DNA from: Labrenzia sp. OB1
GTDB taxonomy: Bacteria; Pseudomonadota; Alphaproteobacteria; Rhizobiales; Stappiaceae
Assembly: GCF_001624695.1 (NCBI RefSeq)
Contig: NZ_JSEP01000002.1
Coordinates: 248,001 to 312,000 of the forward strand
Direction of reading: 5' to 3'
Length of the DNA stretch: 64,000 bases
Shown: one piece after another, positions 10,533 through 18,838 of the stretch
How the letters are laid out: the number at the start of each line of letters is the position of its first letter
Position numbering within the stretch: the first letter of the stretch is position 1
Notes under the pieces: model-generated
What the model was told of the DNA's origin: nothing
The model's input: only the letters and a program-made list of their open reading frames with translations
Database searches by the model: none
Translations under genes and position numbers: made by a program

Positions 10533-11390
10533 TTACAGGCCGTAGCGCATCCACAACGCCCTGTTCTCGATTGCCGAGATCATATCCTCACCGAGCCCTT
10601 CCGTCAGCTTCCGTCCGGACAGATCCAGGCCAAGCCCGGCCTTGCGGCCGAAAAGGCCACGCGGCGCCGAAAACAGCCTGGGCTCGGTTTTGTCACCGTA
10701 GCGTTCCTTCAACACGCTTCTGACATCTCCAATCGCATCCACAAGGCCAAGCTGAACGGCTGTCCGCCCGGTCCAGAACTTTCCGCTGAACAGGTCCGGA
10801 TCGTCATTCAGGACATCGCCACGGCGCGACTTGACGAGGTCGACAAAGGTCTCGTGGATTTCCTGCTGCAGACCTTTCAGATATTCGATGTCTTCCGGTA
10901 CTTCCGGCTGGAACGGATCGAGAATGACTTTCTTCTCGCCCTCGGTGTAGACGCGGCGCTGGACGCCGATCTTGTCGATCAGTTCGGTGAAGCCGAACCC
11001 GGCGGCCACCACCCCGATTGAGCCGACAATCGATGAGGGATCGACAAATATTTCGTCGCCGGCCAGAGAAATCAGATATCCGCCACTGGCTGCAACGTCC
11101 TCGACGAAGACCAGGACGTCTTTTTCCTTCTCCGTCGCCAAATCGCGAATCCGCTTGAAGATCAGGCGCGACTGCACGGGGGACCCGCCCGGCGAATTGA
11201 TTATCAGCGCAACGGCCGGAGCCTTTTTCACCGAAAACGCCTTCTCCAAAGGCTGTGCCACGCTCGAAAGACAAAGGCCGGAGCGCAGGGGCCCGGATGT
11301 GGTGATCGTGCCCTGGAGACGGACCACGGGAATCACCGTCTTTTCGTCACGCAAAGGTTTGGGGAGAAAACTGCGTATGGTTGAAAACAC
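10533..11390 (-). CDS. S49 family serine peptidase (SppA/SohB type)
   Basis: About 285 residues. S49 peptidases use a Ser/Lys dyad to degrade signal peptides and other membrane-associated peptides. The catalytic Ser lies in VAASGGYLISLAGDEI, preceded by LIINSPGGSPVQS. The general-base Lys is in the TEGEKKVILDPF segment some 50 residues later, as in short single-domain SppA enzymes. No ATG exists near the start. I place it at GTG 11390, with AGCGAGG nine bases upstream, because homology begins there; GTG 11435 is the alternative, but has no ribosome-binding site. There is no obvious N-terminal membrane helix, so membrane contact may be peripheral. Confidence 0.9.
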   Translation of the reverse strand: MFSTIRSFLPKPLRDEKTVIPVVRLQGTITTSGPLRSGLCLSSVAQPLEKAFSVKKAPAVALIINSPGGSPVQSRLIFKRIRDLATEKEKDVLVFVEDVAASGGYLISLAGDEIFVDPSSIVGSIGVVAAGFGFTELIDKIGVQRRVYTEGEKKVILDPFQPEVPEDIEYLKGLQQEIHETFVDLVKSRRGDVLNDDPDLFSGKFWTGRTAVQLGLVDAIGDVRSVLKERYGDKTEPRLFSAPRGLFGRKAGLGLDLSGRKLTEGLGEDMISAIENRALWMRYGL

Positions 11391-11796
11391 TCGGAAACAG
11401 CCTCGCTTGATCAACCCGCGTTCGTGAGGGGCCACGAGTGCGGAACAGTCGATCGATTTCAGTCTTTCAGATCACGGACCCACACATGAGGGCGAAAGAG
11501 CGTGGAACCCGGGCCTGGCGCATCATATCTGCGTTTGTCCGGATGGAGCCCGGAGCATACGTTCCATTCGATATATGTATTGCGATGTGACTTGCAAAGA
11601 CTCCCGGGCCGTTAAAAGCGTGTGAGCTCCAACCCAGGTGCGGACAATCGACCCGGTCAGCTACCGAGTGCGCATCTGTTTTTCGGCTTGCCGCACAACT
11701 GGAGAGCTGCTGATGGAACAGAGAACTTTTTGAAATGCCCGTACAATCGGCACGAGGCCGAACGTGAATACAGCAAGTGGAAACATATAGCCGGTA
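11391..11796. other. Intergenic stretch without recognisable gene
   Basis: About 400 bases between the divergently oriented 5' end of the S49 peptidase gene and the 3' end of the PilZ gene. Short open frames exist (for example 11622-11822 on the plus strand), but none has a good ribosome-binding site or a recognisable product. I found no terminator hairpin or clear promoter. Confidence 0.4.
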
Positions 11797-12477
11797 TCAG
11801 TTCGGCGCGGATTTGCGCCTGACGCCGAAACCGGACGCATTCCGTCTCTCGTTCACGACGCCCTTTTCGGCCAGCTCGGGCGAACGAAGAGGTTTCTGGT
11901 TGAATTCCTGCCCGTTAGAGAACTGCCAGATCAGTTTCACACCCGCGAATTCAGGCGATCGCCAGACGATCTGCCCCGTCACCGGCAAGTCCAGGCCCGG
12001 AATTTGAAGCTGTATGTCCTTGGGAAGTTTTTCAAGCCTTCGACTTGCCAGGCGGCAGCCGGACTGGCTGGCATCGATGATTTCACATCTGACACCATCC
12101 TGCGAACCCCGGCCGCTGACCAGCGCCGGAATAGAGACCTTGCGCCTGCGTTCGCGACGCTTTTCAACAATTGCGCTGTTTGAAAATTCGAAAGACACCA
12201 GGATTTCGGAATCCAGGATTTCCCTGACCCTGCCCTTGATCATCTGATCGAAACCGGCAAGGCGCAATCCGATGGTCTTTCCGACTTCCTTGTGAGCGTT
12301 TGTGAGAACGCGGCAGCCCCTGCTGTTGAAGCCGGAAGCAGACGTCTCCTCGCAAGCCAGGGTGTCGAAGTCCAGGACCAGTATATGCAGAACCGCTCGT
12401 TCCGGAATGTTGATGTCGGGCCCCGTCAAATTTCCCTCTTCGAATAGTTTTCTCAATCCAATCGGCTTCACAGTCAA
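11797..12477 (-). CDS. PilZ domain protein, predicted c-di-GMP effector
   Basis: 226 residues. The second half is a PilZ domain: an arginine-rich N-flank (EKRRERRRKVSIPALV) and then IIDASQSGCRLAS, matching the (D/N)xSxxG signature that with the upstream arginines binds cyclic-di-GMP. The first 100 residues form an N-terminal domain I do not recognise. The start is uncertain: the open frame begins at a TTG (12477), with GTG 12471 as an alternative, and neither has a strong Shine-Dalgarno. The region upstream (12478-12675) is AT-rich. Its GGDEF-EAL partner could be any in the cell, such as those at either end of this window. Confidence 0.8.
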   Translation of the reverse strand: MTVKPIGLRKLFEEGNLTGPDINIPERAVLHILVLDFDTLACEETSASGFNSRGCRVLTNAHKEVGKTIGLRLAGFDQMIKGRVREILDSEILVSFEFSNSAIVEKRRERRRKVSIPALVSGRGSQDGVRCEIIDASQSGCRLASRRLEKLPKDIQLQIPGLDLPVTGQIVWRSPEFAGVKLIWQFSNGQEFNQKPLRSPELAEKGVVNERRNASGFGVRRKSAPN

Positions 12478-12675
12478 AAACCGAGAAGCGCAGGATCATA
12501 AAAAGGCATGTTACTTTTAACAATAAATAAATCTACGAATGGAAATCTCGGGCATCTGCATGAATCTCAACACTTCAAAGTGTATTTTTTCCTTCTTTTG
12601 AATGGTTTAAACACCACTAGTGCAAACCGAAGAATAAATGCAAAATTTTAGGTTTTTAGTTGTAAAAATTATTTT

Positions 12676-13611
12676 CTACGCGCTTTGGTTAGTAACCAAC
12701 GCTTCCTTGATTGACACGAAATCCCGCCAAGACAGCCGCTTTTCAAGCGGACTACGGAGAAGATAGGCTGGATGGTATGTTGCGATGGCGGCAATTTCCC
12801 TGCCATTTCCGGGATAGGTCATCCAGCGGCCACGCATTTTGCGGATACCGTCCTGAGCTCCCAAAAGCGTTTTCGCTGAGGCTGCACCGAGGAACACAAG
12901 CACATCGGGATTGACCAGTTCGATCTGCCTTTTGATAAAAGGTTTGCAGATCTCGGTTTCCTGCGGCGTCGGGGTCCGGTTGCCCGGTGGACGCCAGGGA
13001 ACGACGTTGGCTATATAAACGGAAGCCCGCGCGATCCCGATAGCCGCCAGCATCCGGTCCAGCAACTGGCCCGACCGGCCGACAAATGGCTTGCCCTGCA
13101 GATCCTCGTCCCGGCCCGGCGCTTCGCCCACGAACATCAGTTTGGCCTGCGGGTCACCGTCGGCAAAAACCAGCTTCTTCGCCGTCAGTTTCAGATTGCA
13201 GCCGTCAAACGACTCAAGGCATCGGCGCAAATCTTCCAGCGTGGCGGCCGATCCAGCCAGATCGCGCGCGGCTGCAATGATCTCCCTGTCCGGCAGCACG
13301 GCTGGCTGGCCTGTTCCGGGGTTCTGGCCGGTCTGCGGAGCCGCGAAGGCAGGCGACACCGGCGGGGCGGCGGGCGCCATCTGCGACGGGACACCGGCCG
13401 GGTGTTGAAGGTTGGCGGCCGGGGCGCTTTCCGCCAGTCCGGTGTGTGGCGGCGGCGGTGGCCTCCGGGTTTGCAGGCGCTGCGCAGCATGTTCACTCGT
13501 CAGGTTGAACCAGTCGACCGGCCGCTCGCCCAAAAAGCAATCCACCCCCGAGGCACAATAAAAGTCCAGCAGAGCTTCCATCTGGCGTCGTTCGTGCGGG
13601 GATTGCTGCAT
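12676..13611 (-). CDS. Uracil-DNA glycosylase, family-4-like, lacking most Fe-S ligands
   Basis: 311 residues, predicted to excise uracil from DNA. The core holds the family-4 signature GEAPGRDEDLQGKPFVGRSGQLLDRML, then WRPPGNRTPTPQETEIC and the C-terminal ATYHPAYLLRS. A Pro/Ala-rich linker (about residues 45-105) joins it to an N-terminal segment. Canonical family-4 enzymes hold a 4Fe-4S cluster on CxxC, a Cys before RPPxNR and a later Cys. Here the CxxC region reads CLESFDGC and the third ligand is Trp (VVPWRPPGNR), so the cluster is probably absent. Rhizobial relatives without the cluster are known. Start ATG 13611. Confidence 0.88.
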   Translation of the reverse strand: MQQSPHERRQMEALLDFYCASGVDCFLGERPVDWFNLTSEHAAQRLQTRRPPPPPHTGLAESAPAANLQHPAGVPSQMAPAAPPVSPAFAAPQTGQNPGTGQPAVLPDREIIAAARDLAGSAATLEDLRRCLESFDGCNLKLTAKKLVFADGDPQAKLMFVGEAPGRDEDLQGKPFVGRSGQLLDRMLAAIGIARASVYIANVVPWRPPGNRTPTPQETEICKPFIKRQIELVNPDVLVFLGAASAKTLLGAQDGIRKMRGRWMTYPGNGREIAAIATYHPAYLLRSPLEKRLSWRDFVSIKEALVTNQSA

Positions 13612-13661
13612 ATGTGCTGTCTCCGGCGGCGGAGTTTAGGATAGAGACTTCTGGTACTTTT

Positions 13662-13774
13662 GTTTTCAGGCGTCAATACAGCGTTGCGAAGTCACGTCAA
13701 AGCCTTCGCTTCACATCCGGGAGCCCCTGAAGGAATTCCCTTGCCTTATCTGTGCGGCGCTGACGCCTGAAAAC
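13662..13774. repeat. 14-bp perfect inverted repeat, arms 85 bases apart
   Basis: GTTTTCAGGCGTCA at 13662-13675 is the exact reverse complement of TGACGCCTGAAAAC at 13761-13774. The pair lies between the divergent uracil-DNA glycosylase and ETF-QO genes. It could be two copies of an operator, the ends of a small mobile repeat, or a long-range stem. Nothing inside the 113 bases is recognisable. Confidence 0.6.
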
Positions 13775-13901
13775 ACAGCTTCATCACTGTGTACCCTATC
13801 CGGTTGACCACCGAGAACAAGAACCTCGACCGGGGGTGACGTCCGGAAAGCCGGTTTTCCAGATGCTGTGCACATGTCATTCTGCGACACGTTTTTAGAT
13901 T

Positions 13902-13915
13902 TTACGTTTACGTAA
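13902..13915. promoter_or_regulatory. LiuR-like palindromic operator
   Basis: TTACGTTTACGTAA pairs two TTACGT half-sites around a 2-bp centre, 15 bases upstream of the -35 box of the ETF-QO promoter. From memory of published comparative genomics, MerR-family LiuR, which controls branched-chain amino acid degradation, binds a site of this type, and ETF dehydrogenase genes belong to that regulon. The assignment is inference. Confidence 0.5.
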
Positions 13916-13930
13916 GCGTTAACTAAACCC

Positions 13931-13959
13931 TTGACGGTTCAGACCAGCTTTGGTCTATC
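13931..13959 (+). promoter_or_regulatory. Predicted sigma-70 promoter of the ETF-QO gene
   Basis: TTGACG at 13931-13936 and TCTATC at 13954-13959 are separated by 17 bases, in the region just upstream of the ETF-QO gene. This predicts a start site near 13966 and a leader of about 120 bases. Confidence 0.55.
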
Positions 13960-14089
13960 TGGGCGTCATTTGTGAGAGGAAAATTTGGCCGAATTCGCAT
14001 ACGGTCATGAAAAATGTCGTGTTTTGCGCTGCAAAATAAGGCAAACAGGACCATAGAAGCTTGGCCCCTTCGGGCAGAGGGAGACAAAA

Positions 14090-15766
14090 ATGAGCGAACA
14101 GGAAGCGCTTGGCGAACGCGAAAGCATGGATGTGGATGTCGTCATCGTGGGCGCCGGCCCCGCAGGACTGGCCGCAGCCATCCGGTTGAAGCAGATTGCC
14201 ATTGAAAAAGGTGAAGAGCTCAGCGTCGTGGTCCTGGAAAAAGGATCGGAAGTCGGTGCGCATATCCTGTCCGGCGCCGTCATCGACCCAATTGCCCTCG
14301 ACCAGTTGCTGCCGCAATGGCGCGAAGAAGAGACGCCGATCAAGACGGCGGTGACCGCGGATCATTTTCTGATCCTTGGTCCGGCCGGGTCGCTGCGGCT
14401 GCCCAACCTTTTCATGCCGAAACTGATGAACAACCACGGCAACTACATTGTCTCGCTCGGAAATGTCTGCCGCTGGCTCGCCGAAAAGGCGGAAGCGCTC
14501 GGGGTTGAAATCTATCCCGGTTTCGCGGCCGCCGAACTGCTTTATGACGATGAGGGCCGCGTTACTGGCGTCGCCACCGGCGACATGGGGGTCGGCCGCG
14601 ACGGCAAGCCCAACGCCATGTTCACCCGGGGTATGGAACTGCGCGGTAAGTACACGCTGATCGGAGAAGGCGCCCGCGGCTCCCTGGCCAAGGTGCTCAT
14701 TGACAAATACGGGCTCGACAGCGAAAGCGACGTGCCCAAATTCGGGATCGGTATCAAGGAACTCTGGCAGATCGATCCGGAAAAGCACAAACTTGGCCTG
14801 GTGCAGCATTCCTTCGGCTGGCCGCTGGATGGCAAGACCGGCGGAGGCTCCTTTCTCTATCACCTCGAGGACAATCAGGTGGCCGTCGGTTTCGTCGTCC
14901 ATCTCAATTACGAGAACCCCTGGCTTTCGCCGTTCGATGAGTTCCAGCGCTTCAAGACGCATCCGGCGATCCGTGACACTTTCGAGGGTGGCAAACGCAT
15001 TTCCTATGGTGCGCGCGCGATCACCGAAGGGGGCTACCAATCCGTGCCGAAGCTGTCTTTCCCCGGCGGTCTGATCATGGGGTGTTCGGCAGGTCTTGTG
15101 AATGTCCCGCGCATCAAGGGGTCTCACAACGCCATGTTGTCCGGCATGCTTGCCGCCGAAGAGGTGATGGCGGCCATCGGACGCGGAGAGGCTCATACGG
15201 AGCTCAGCAACTTCGACACGGCGTGGCGCGAGAGCCCGATCGGCGCGGACCTGAAGAGAGTGCGCAATGCCAAGCCGCTATGGTCAAGATACGGGACCTT
15301 GCTCGGCGTCGCTCTCGGCGGCCTCGACATGTGGACCAACGAACTCTTCGGCTTTTCCTTCTTCGGCACCCTGAAGCACGGAAAACAGGATCGCGACACA
15401 CTGAAGTCCGCGACGGATTGCAAGAAGATCGATTATCCGAAGCCGGATGGTGTGCTTTCCTTCGACAAGCTTTCCTCCGTCTTTCTGTCCAATACCAATC
15501 ACGAAGAGGACCAGCCCATCCACCTGAAGGTGGAGGATCCCGTGCTGCAGAAGACATCGGAGCACGATGTCTTTGCCGGGCCCTCAAACCGCTACTGCCC
15601 GGCCGGTGTGTATGAATGGGTGGAAGAAGGCGCGGATGCGCCAAGGTTTCAGATAAACGCGCAGAATTGCGTGCACTGCAAGACCTGCGACATCAAGGAT
15701 CCGAACGGCAATATCACCTGGACCGTTCCGGAAGGTTCCGGCGGGCCCAACTACCCGAACATGTAG
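14090..15766 (+). CDS. Electron transfer flavoprotein-ubiquinone oxidoreductase
   Basis: 558-residue inner-membrane-associated flavo-iron-sulfur enzyme (ETF dehydrogenase). It passes electrons from reduced ETF, collected from acyl-CoA and amino-acid dehydrogenases, to ubiquinone. The N-terminus has the FAD-binding motif VDVVIVGAGPAGLAAAIRLKQ. The C-terminus has the 4Fe-4S ligands: one Cys in RYCPAGVYEW and three in NCVHCKTCDIKDP. Length matches the family. The ATG at 14090 follows GAGGGAGAC. The gene is monocistronic, ends at a clear terminator, and sits behind a LiuR-like palindrome, which fits a role in branched-chain amino acid and fatty-acid oxidation. Confidence 0.97.
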   Translation: MSEQEALGERESMDVDVVIVGAGPAGLAAAIRLKQIAIEKGEELSVVVLEKGSEVGAHILSGAVIDPIALDQLLPQWREEETPIKTAVTADHFLILGPAGSLRLPNLFMPKLMNNHGNYIVSLGNVCRWLAEKAEALGVEIYPGFAAAELLYDDEGRVTGVATGDMGVGRDGKPNAMFTRGMELRGKYTLIGEGARGSLAKVLIDKYGLDSESDVPKFGIGIKELWQIDPEKHKLGLVQHSFGWPLDGKTGGGSFLYHLEDNQVAVGFVVHLNYENPWLSPFDEFQRFKTHPAIRDTFEGGKRISYGARAITEGGYQSVPKLSFPGGLIMGCSAGLVNVPRIKGSHNAMLSGMLAAEEVMAAIGRGEAHTELSNFDTAWRESPIGADLKRVRNAKPLWSRYGTLLGVALGGLDMWTNELFGFSFFGTLKHGKQDRDTLKSATDCKKIDYPKPDGVLSFDKLSSVFLSNTNHEEDQPIHLKVEDPVLQKTSEHDVFAGPSNRYCPAGVYEWVEEGADAPRFQINAQNCVHCKTCDIKDPNGNITWTVPEGSGGPNYPNM

Positions 15767-15857
15767 GTGCCGCCCACTGAAACTCAGGGGGCCGGATCTA
15801 CGTGCAGCGATGCTGCATCTGTCCGGAGAGACGTGCTGAGGGTTTGAAAACAGTCTG

Positions 15858-15886
15858 AGCCACGGATTTCCGTGGCTTTTCTTTTT
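15858..15886 (+). terminator. Rho-independent terminator of the ETF-QO gene
   Basis: Stem AGCCACGG (15858-15865), loop ATTT, stem CCGTGGCT (15870-15877), followed by TTTCTTTTT. It lies 92 bases after the ETF-QO stop codon. Confidence 0.85.
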
Positions 15887-15893
15887 CCGAAGC

Positions 15894-15934
15894 AAAAAAC
15901 AAGCGGCACCGGGAAGGAAACCTTCCCGGTGCCG
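15894..15934 (-). terminator. Terminator-like hairpin facing left
   Basis: A 14-bp perfect stem (15904-15917 with 15921-15934) around an AAA loop. On the minus strand it is followed after a few bases by a run of six T (15894-15899). It would stop leftward transcripts, but no gene is recognisable to its right for 1.3 kb. It could also block read-through in the rightward direction. Confidence 0.6.
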
Positions 15935-16000
15935 AAGTCTTGTGGCCGATGGGTCGATTCAGGCTGGCTTTTGTGGGGGGCCAACCTGTTGCGGTTATCA

Positions 16001-16055
16001 TTCGCACACGGCGAGGTATGCAGATGCGCCGCGCATCTGCATACCGTTGTGCGAA
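16001..16055. repeat. Large nested palindrome (cruciform)
   Basis: The inner 14-bp perfect stem (16015-16028 with 16032-16045, 3-base loop) is enclosed by an outer 8-bp stem TTCGCACA (16001-16008) / TGTGCGAA (16048-16055), with a short asymmetric internal loop. There is no T-run on either side, so it is not a simple terminator. It could be a structured RNA, a repeat element or a protein-binding site. Confidence 0.65.
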
Positions 16056-16739
16056 CTCCGCGCCACAAGGTGTTTGCCTGAATTGAACGCCAGGCAATTA
16101 TGTTTTTGGGGTCAGGATCTAAACAGAGCCGACGTGCACAATATTTTCCCAGACTGGATCTGGATTATCTTGGGGTTCGTATTTGTTAAATCAAATTAAC
16201 CAAACCCTTACTGAGGCTGGAGATACCCTGACGTAATGGTAAGGTCAACCAAATAATAAACCTGATAAAATTAAACTATGACTCCACAAAGGTGTTTTAT
16301 ACCAAGTGGTCAAAATCTGATCATGCCCGGATAAATTGCACTTGTCAAAACCTGAGAAAATGACACCAGTTAAGTAATAAGAAGAAAATCCGTCAGAGCC
16401 TCATCAGGCGGTTCCCTGCTCATTTTTCTCATATTTTTCTGTATTTTAATCCCTTGGAAGCGCCTTTTTCATGTCATAAATTTTTTCTATGCCACAATAA
16501 ATTAAGAGTATAAACTATCCAATTCTTTGAAACCAAAGCATTTCTAGGGTTGCTGCCAGCAGGACCAAATCGCGTGCGGCGCTTCGAAATCTGAAGCACA
16601 TCGCAATTATCCTTACAAGTAATTGATCTTAATAGGTTTTTGACTTTTCCACACATGCATGTAAGTCAAAACAATTGTGATTGCGCATTCATGTTAGTTA
16701 ATTTAGGTTTACTTCCAACGGGGCGGATCCGGTTGAACG

Positions 16740-16976
16740 TCAAGAAAACCTTTGGTGTTTTCAGCAACGACCCGAAAGAATATGAGGTCTGACTGTGGCT
16801 ATGCGGTCAGAGGCCTTGTGGGCAGAAAGTATACGGATCCATATTTGAACCTCGGCGGGTTCGGAGACGGGTATTCCCGGCTTTCAAATACACACTCAGA
16901 CCGGTTGTGCGCCTGTCTGGGTCCCATCGACCACAAGGATTAGCATCGGGAAGGCCACTTCCCGGTGCTTTTTTTT
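16740..16976 (+). ncRNA. Possible independent transcript ending at a strong terminator
   Basis: The terminator at 16943-16976 faces right and ends in eight T, but no plus-strand gene lies upstream of it except ETF-QO, which has its own terminator 1 kb earlier. GC content rises again inside 16800-16940 and short complementary segments occur (for example GTCTGAC / GTCAGA near 16790 and 16805). This suggests a small RNA. I cannot match it to 6S, tmRNA, SRP or RNase P RNA, and the promoter is unclear. Confidence 0.22.
16943..16976 (+). terminator. Rho-independent terminator
   Basis: Stem GCATCGGGAAG (16943-16953), loop GCCA, stem CTTCCCGGTGC (16958-16968) with one G-T pair, followed by eight T. 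Its stem resembles the hairpin at 15904-15934. Confidence 0.8.
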
Positions 16977-17065
16977 GCCCTGCTTTCCTGAGTTCCTTCA
17001 GATGGTGAGGGCGAATTCTCAAGTTCCAGGCAGTTCCGGCCCACATTCCGGCAATCCCATCCAAC

Positions 17066-17101
17066 AAAAAAGCCTTCCGCACCCGGTTCGGTGCGGAAGG
17101 C
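17066..17101 (-). terminator. Rho-independent terminator of the RNA helicase gene
   Basis: A 12-bp perfect stem GCCTTCCGCACC (17072-17083) / GGTGCGGAAGGC (17090-17101) with a six-base loop. On the minus strand it is followed by six T (17066-17071). It lies about 175 bases beyond the helicase stop codon. Confidence 0.8.
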
Positions 17102-17276
17102 CTTCAAGTTTTCAACTCAACACGCTTGCGGATCTCGAATCACTTCAGATTGGAGACCCGCCGCTTTTGAGCATCTGGCTTTAAACTGACTTCAGGAGAT
17201 AGCCGAAGGCATTTGCAAAGCAAACGCTGCCTCGGGCCTCTTCCTGAAAGCATGAACCGCTGGAATCAAAAACGCT

Positions 17277-18581
17277 TTAAGCCGCGCTCTTGCGACCGCT
17301 TGTGCGCCTGCGATTCGGACGCCGCGCTTGCTGCGCGCGGTTGTCGTTGTCGTTGGGCGAGCCACTGCGTTTGCCGAAGGATTTCTTGCCACCCGGCTTG
17401 CCGCCGCGGTTGCCGCCACCGCCACGCTTCAGCTTGACAGCCGCCGACAACGGCGGGACTTCACCGCTTGCAACCGCGATGTCGATGCCGATCAGCTTTT
17501 CGATCTGACGGAACAGGCCGATTTCTTCCGGTGCGCAGAGAGCGACCGCTTCACCTTCAGCACCCGCACGTGCCGTCCGGCCAATCCGGTGGACATAGGC
17601 TTCGGCGACTTCCGGCAATTCGAAATTGTAAACATGGCTGACGCCGGGAATATCGATGCCACGGGCAGCCACGTCGGTTGCCACAAGCACGTTGATCTTG
17701 CCTTCGCGCAGTTCACGGATCGCCCGCTCGCGCTGATTCTGGCTCTTGTTTCCGTGAATCGAGCCTGCGGCGATACCGCTTTGCGCAAGTTTGCGCATCA
17801 GCCGCTCCGCACCGTGCTTGGTGCGGCAGAAGACCAGCGACATGCCGTCCGGCTTGGACTTCAACTGGTCAACCAGGAAGTCTCCCTTGGAATTCTGGTC
17901 CATGAAATGAACAGACTGTGTGACCTTGTCCGCCGTCTTGCCGACCGGCGAGACTTCCACCCGCTCGGGATTGCGCAGATAGGACTGAGCCAGTTCGTTG
18001 ATCTGCTTGGGCATGGTCGCCGAAAAGAGCATCGTCTGACGGTCTTTCGCGACCAGACCGGAGATGCGGCGCAACGCATGGATGAAGCCGAGGTCCAGCA
18101 TCTGGTCCGCTTCGTCCAGAACGAGAAAGGAGGCAGACGCAAGGTCGACCGCCTGACGGTCGACAAGATCGAGAAGCCGGCCCGGCGTGGCGACTAGGAT
18201 ATCCGTCCCCTTGGAAAGACGCTTGACCTGTCCGTTGATCGAGACGCCGCCAACAACCGCGGTGACGCGCAGCGGGGTGTTCCGCAAGAAGGAAATCAGG
18301 TTTTTGGCGATCTGGTTCACCAGTTCGCGAGTCGGCGCCAGGATAAGTGCACGAGCGCCCTTCGGACGGGCTCTCTGGTTGTCAGCAAGAAGGCTGTCGA
18401 TAAGAGGCAGCCCGAAGGCTGCCGTTTTGCCTGTTCCGGTCTGGGCCAGACCCATGAGGTCACGGCCTTCCAGGATCAACGGGATCGCTTTTTGCTGGAT
18501 CGGTGTCGGTGCGTCGTAGCCGTTGTCAGCAATAGCGCTCAGGAGGCCGTCGGACAGTCCCAGGCTTTGAAAGTCGGTCAA
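17277..18581 (-). CDS. DEAD-box RNA helicase, RhlE type
   Basis: 434-residue ATP-dependent RNA helicase. Motifs in order: Q-motif (GYDAPTPIQQKAIP), I (AQTGTGKT), Ia (APTRELVNQ), II (LDEADQMLDLGF), III (SATMP), IV (LVFCRTK), V (VATDVAARGID) and VI (HRIGRTARAG). A basic, Gly/Arg-rich tail follows, ending RRPNRRRTSGRKSAA. I chose TTG 18581 as start because AAGGAA lies six bases upstream and homology (MTDFQSLGL) begins exactly there. The mRNA leader predicted from the promoter is about 250 bases, a feature often seen for cold-inducible helicases; cold induction here is only an inference. Confidence 0.94.
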   Translation of the reverse strand: MTDFQSLGLSDGLLSAIADNGYDAPTPIQQKAIPLILEGRDLMGLAQTGTGKTAAFGLPLIDSLLADNQRARPKGARALILAPTRELVNQIAKNLISFLRNTPLRVTAVVGGVSINGQVKRLSKGTDILVATPGRLLDLVDRQAVDLASASFLVLDEADQMLDLGFIHALRRISGLVAKDRQTMLFSATMPKQINELAQSYLRNPERVEVSPVGKTADKVTQSVHFMDQNSKGDFLVDQLKSKPDGMSLVFCRTKHGAERLMRKLAQSGIAAGSIHGNKSQNQRERAIRELREGKINVLVATDVAARGIDIPGVSHVYNFELPEVAEAYVHRIGRTARAGAEGEAVALCAPEEIGLFRQIEKLIGIDIAVASGEVPPLSAAVKLKRGGGGNRGGKPGGKKSFGKRSGSPNDNDNRAQQARRPNRRRTSGRKSAA

Positions 18582-18838
18582 TATAAATTCCTTGGTTCGG
18601 GCGTGACAAACACACCCGGATAACCGCAGGAACGCATCCTTGCGGTTCGTTTTTGGAGCGCGGCAGCCGAATCGTTTCGATGAACGGGCTCTTCGCCGCC
18701 AGACCCTCGCGTGACATGGGAACTGGTTGGACCCCTCATTGGGCCCTTGTCTGCAACCGACAAGCGGCTGCCCTTGGAACACTAAGGTTCGAAAAAAGGG
18801 GCGCGCTGTCTGCTCACGCGGCAGCGGTTACGTGCTGC

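Larger units (their letters stand above)
15935..17065. other. 1.1-kb gene desert, partly AT-rich
   Basis: Apart from the palindrome and terminator listed separately, no coding sequence is supported here. From about 16100 to 16740 base composition shifts strongly to A+T compared with the flanking genes. A 60-codon minus-strand frame (16474-16656) is not recognisable. An inverted repeat TTTTGACTT / AAGTCAAAA sits at 16638-16646 and 16663-16671. Confidence 0.5.

Noticed and set aside
11622..11822. 66-codon plus-strand ORF
   Set aside because: No ribosome-binding site and no recognisable sequence; it overlaps the end of the PilZ gene.
13955..15196. 413-codon minus-strand open frame
   Set aside because: It is the antisense of the ETF-QO gene; its residues show no domain, and the plus strand is an unmistakable full-length enzyme.
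16474..16656. 60-codon minus-strand ORF in the AT-rich desert
   Set aside because: No recognisable product or convincing ribosome-binding site; it overlaps an inverted repeat at its start.
16740..16976. 6S RNA, tmRNA, SRP RNA or RNase P RNA
   Set aside because: None of the conserved sequence blocks of these RNAs could be found; only the terminator is certain.
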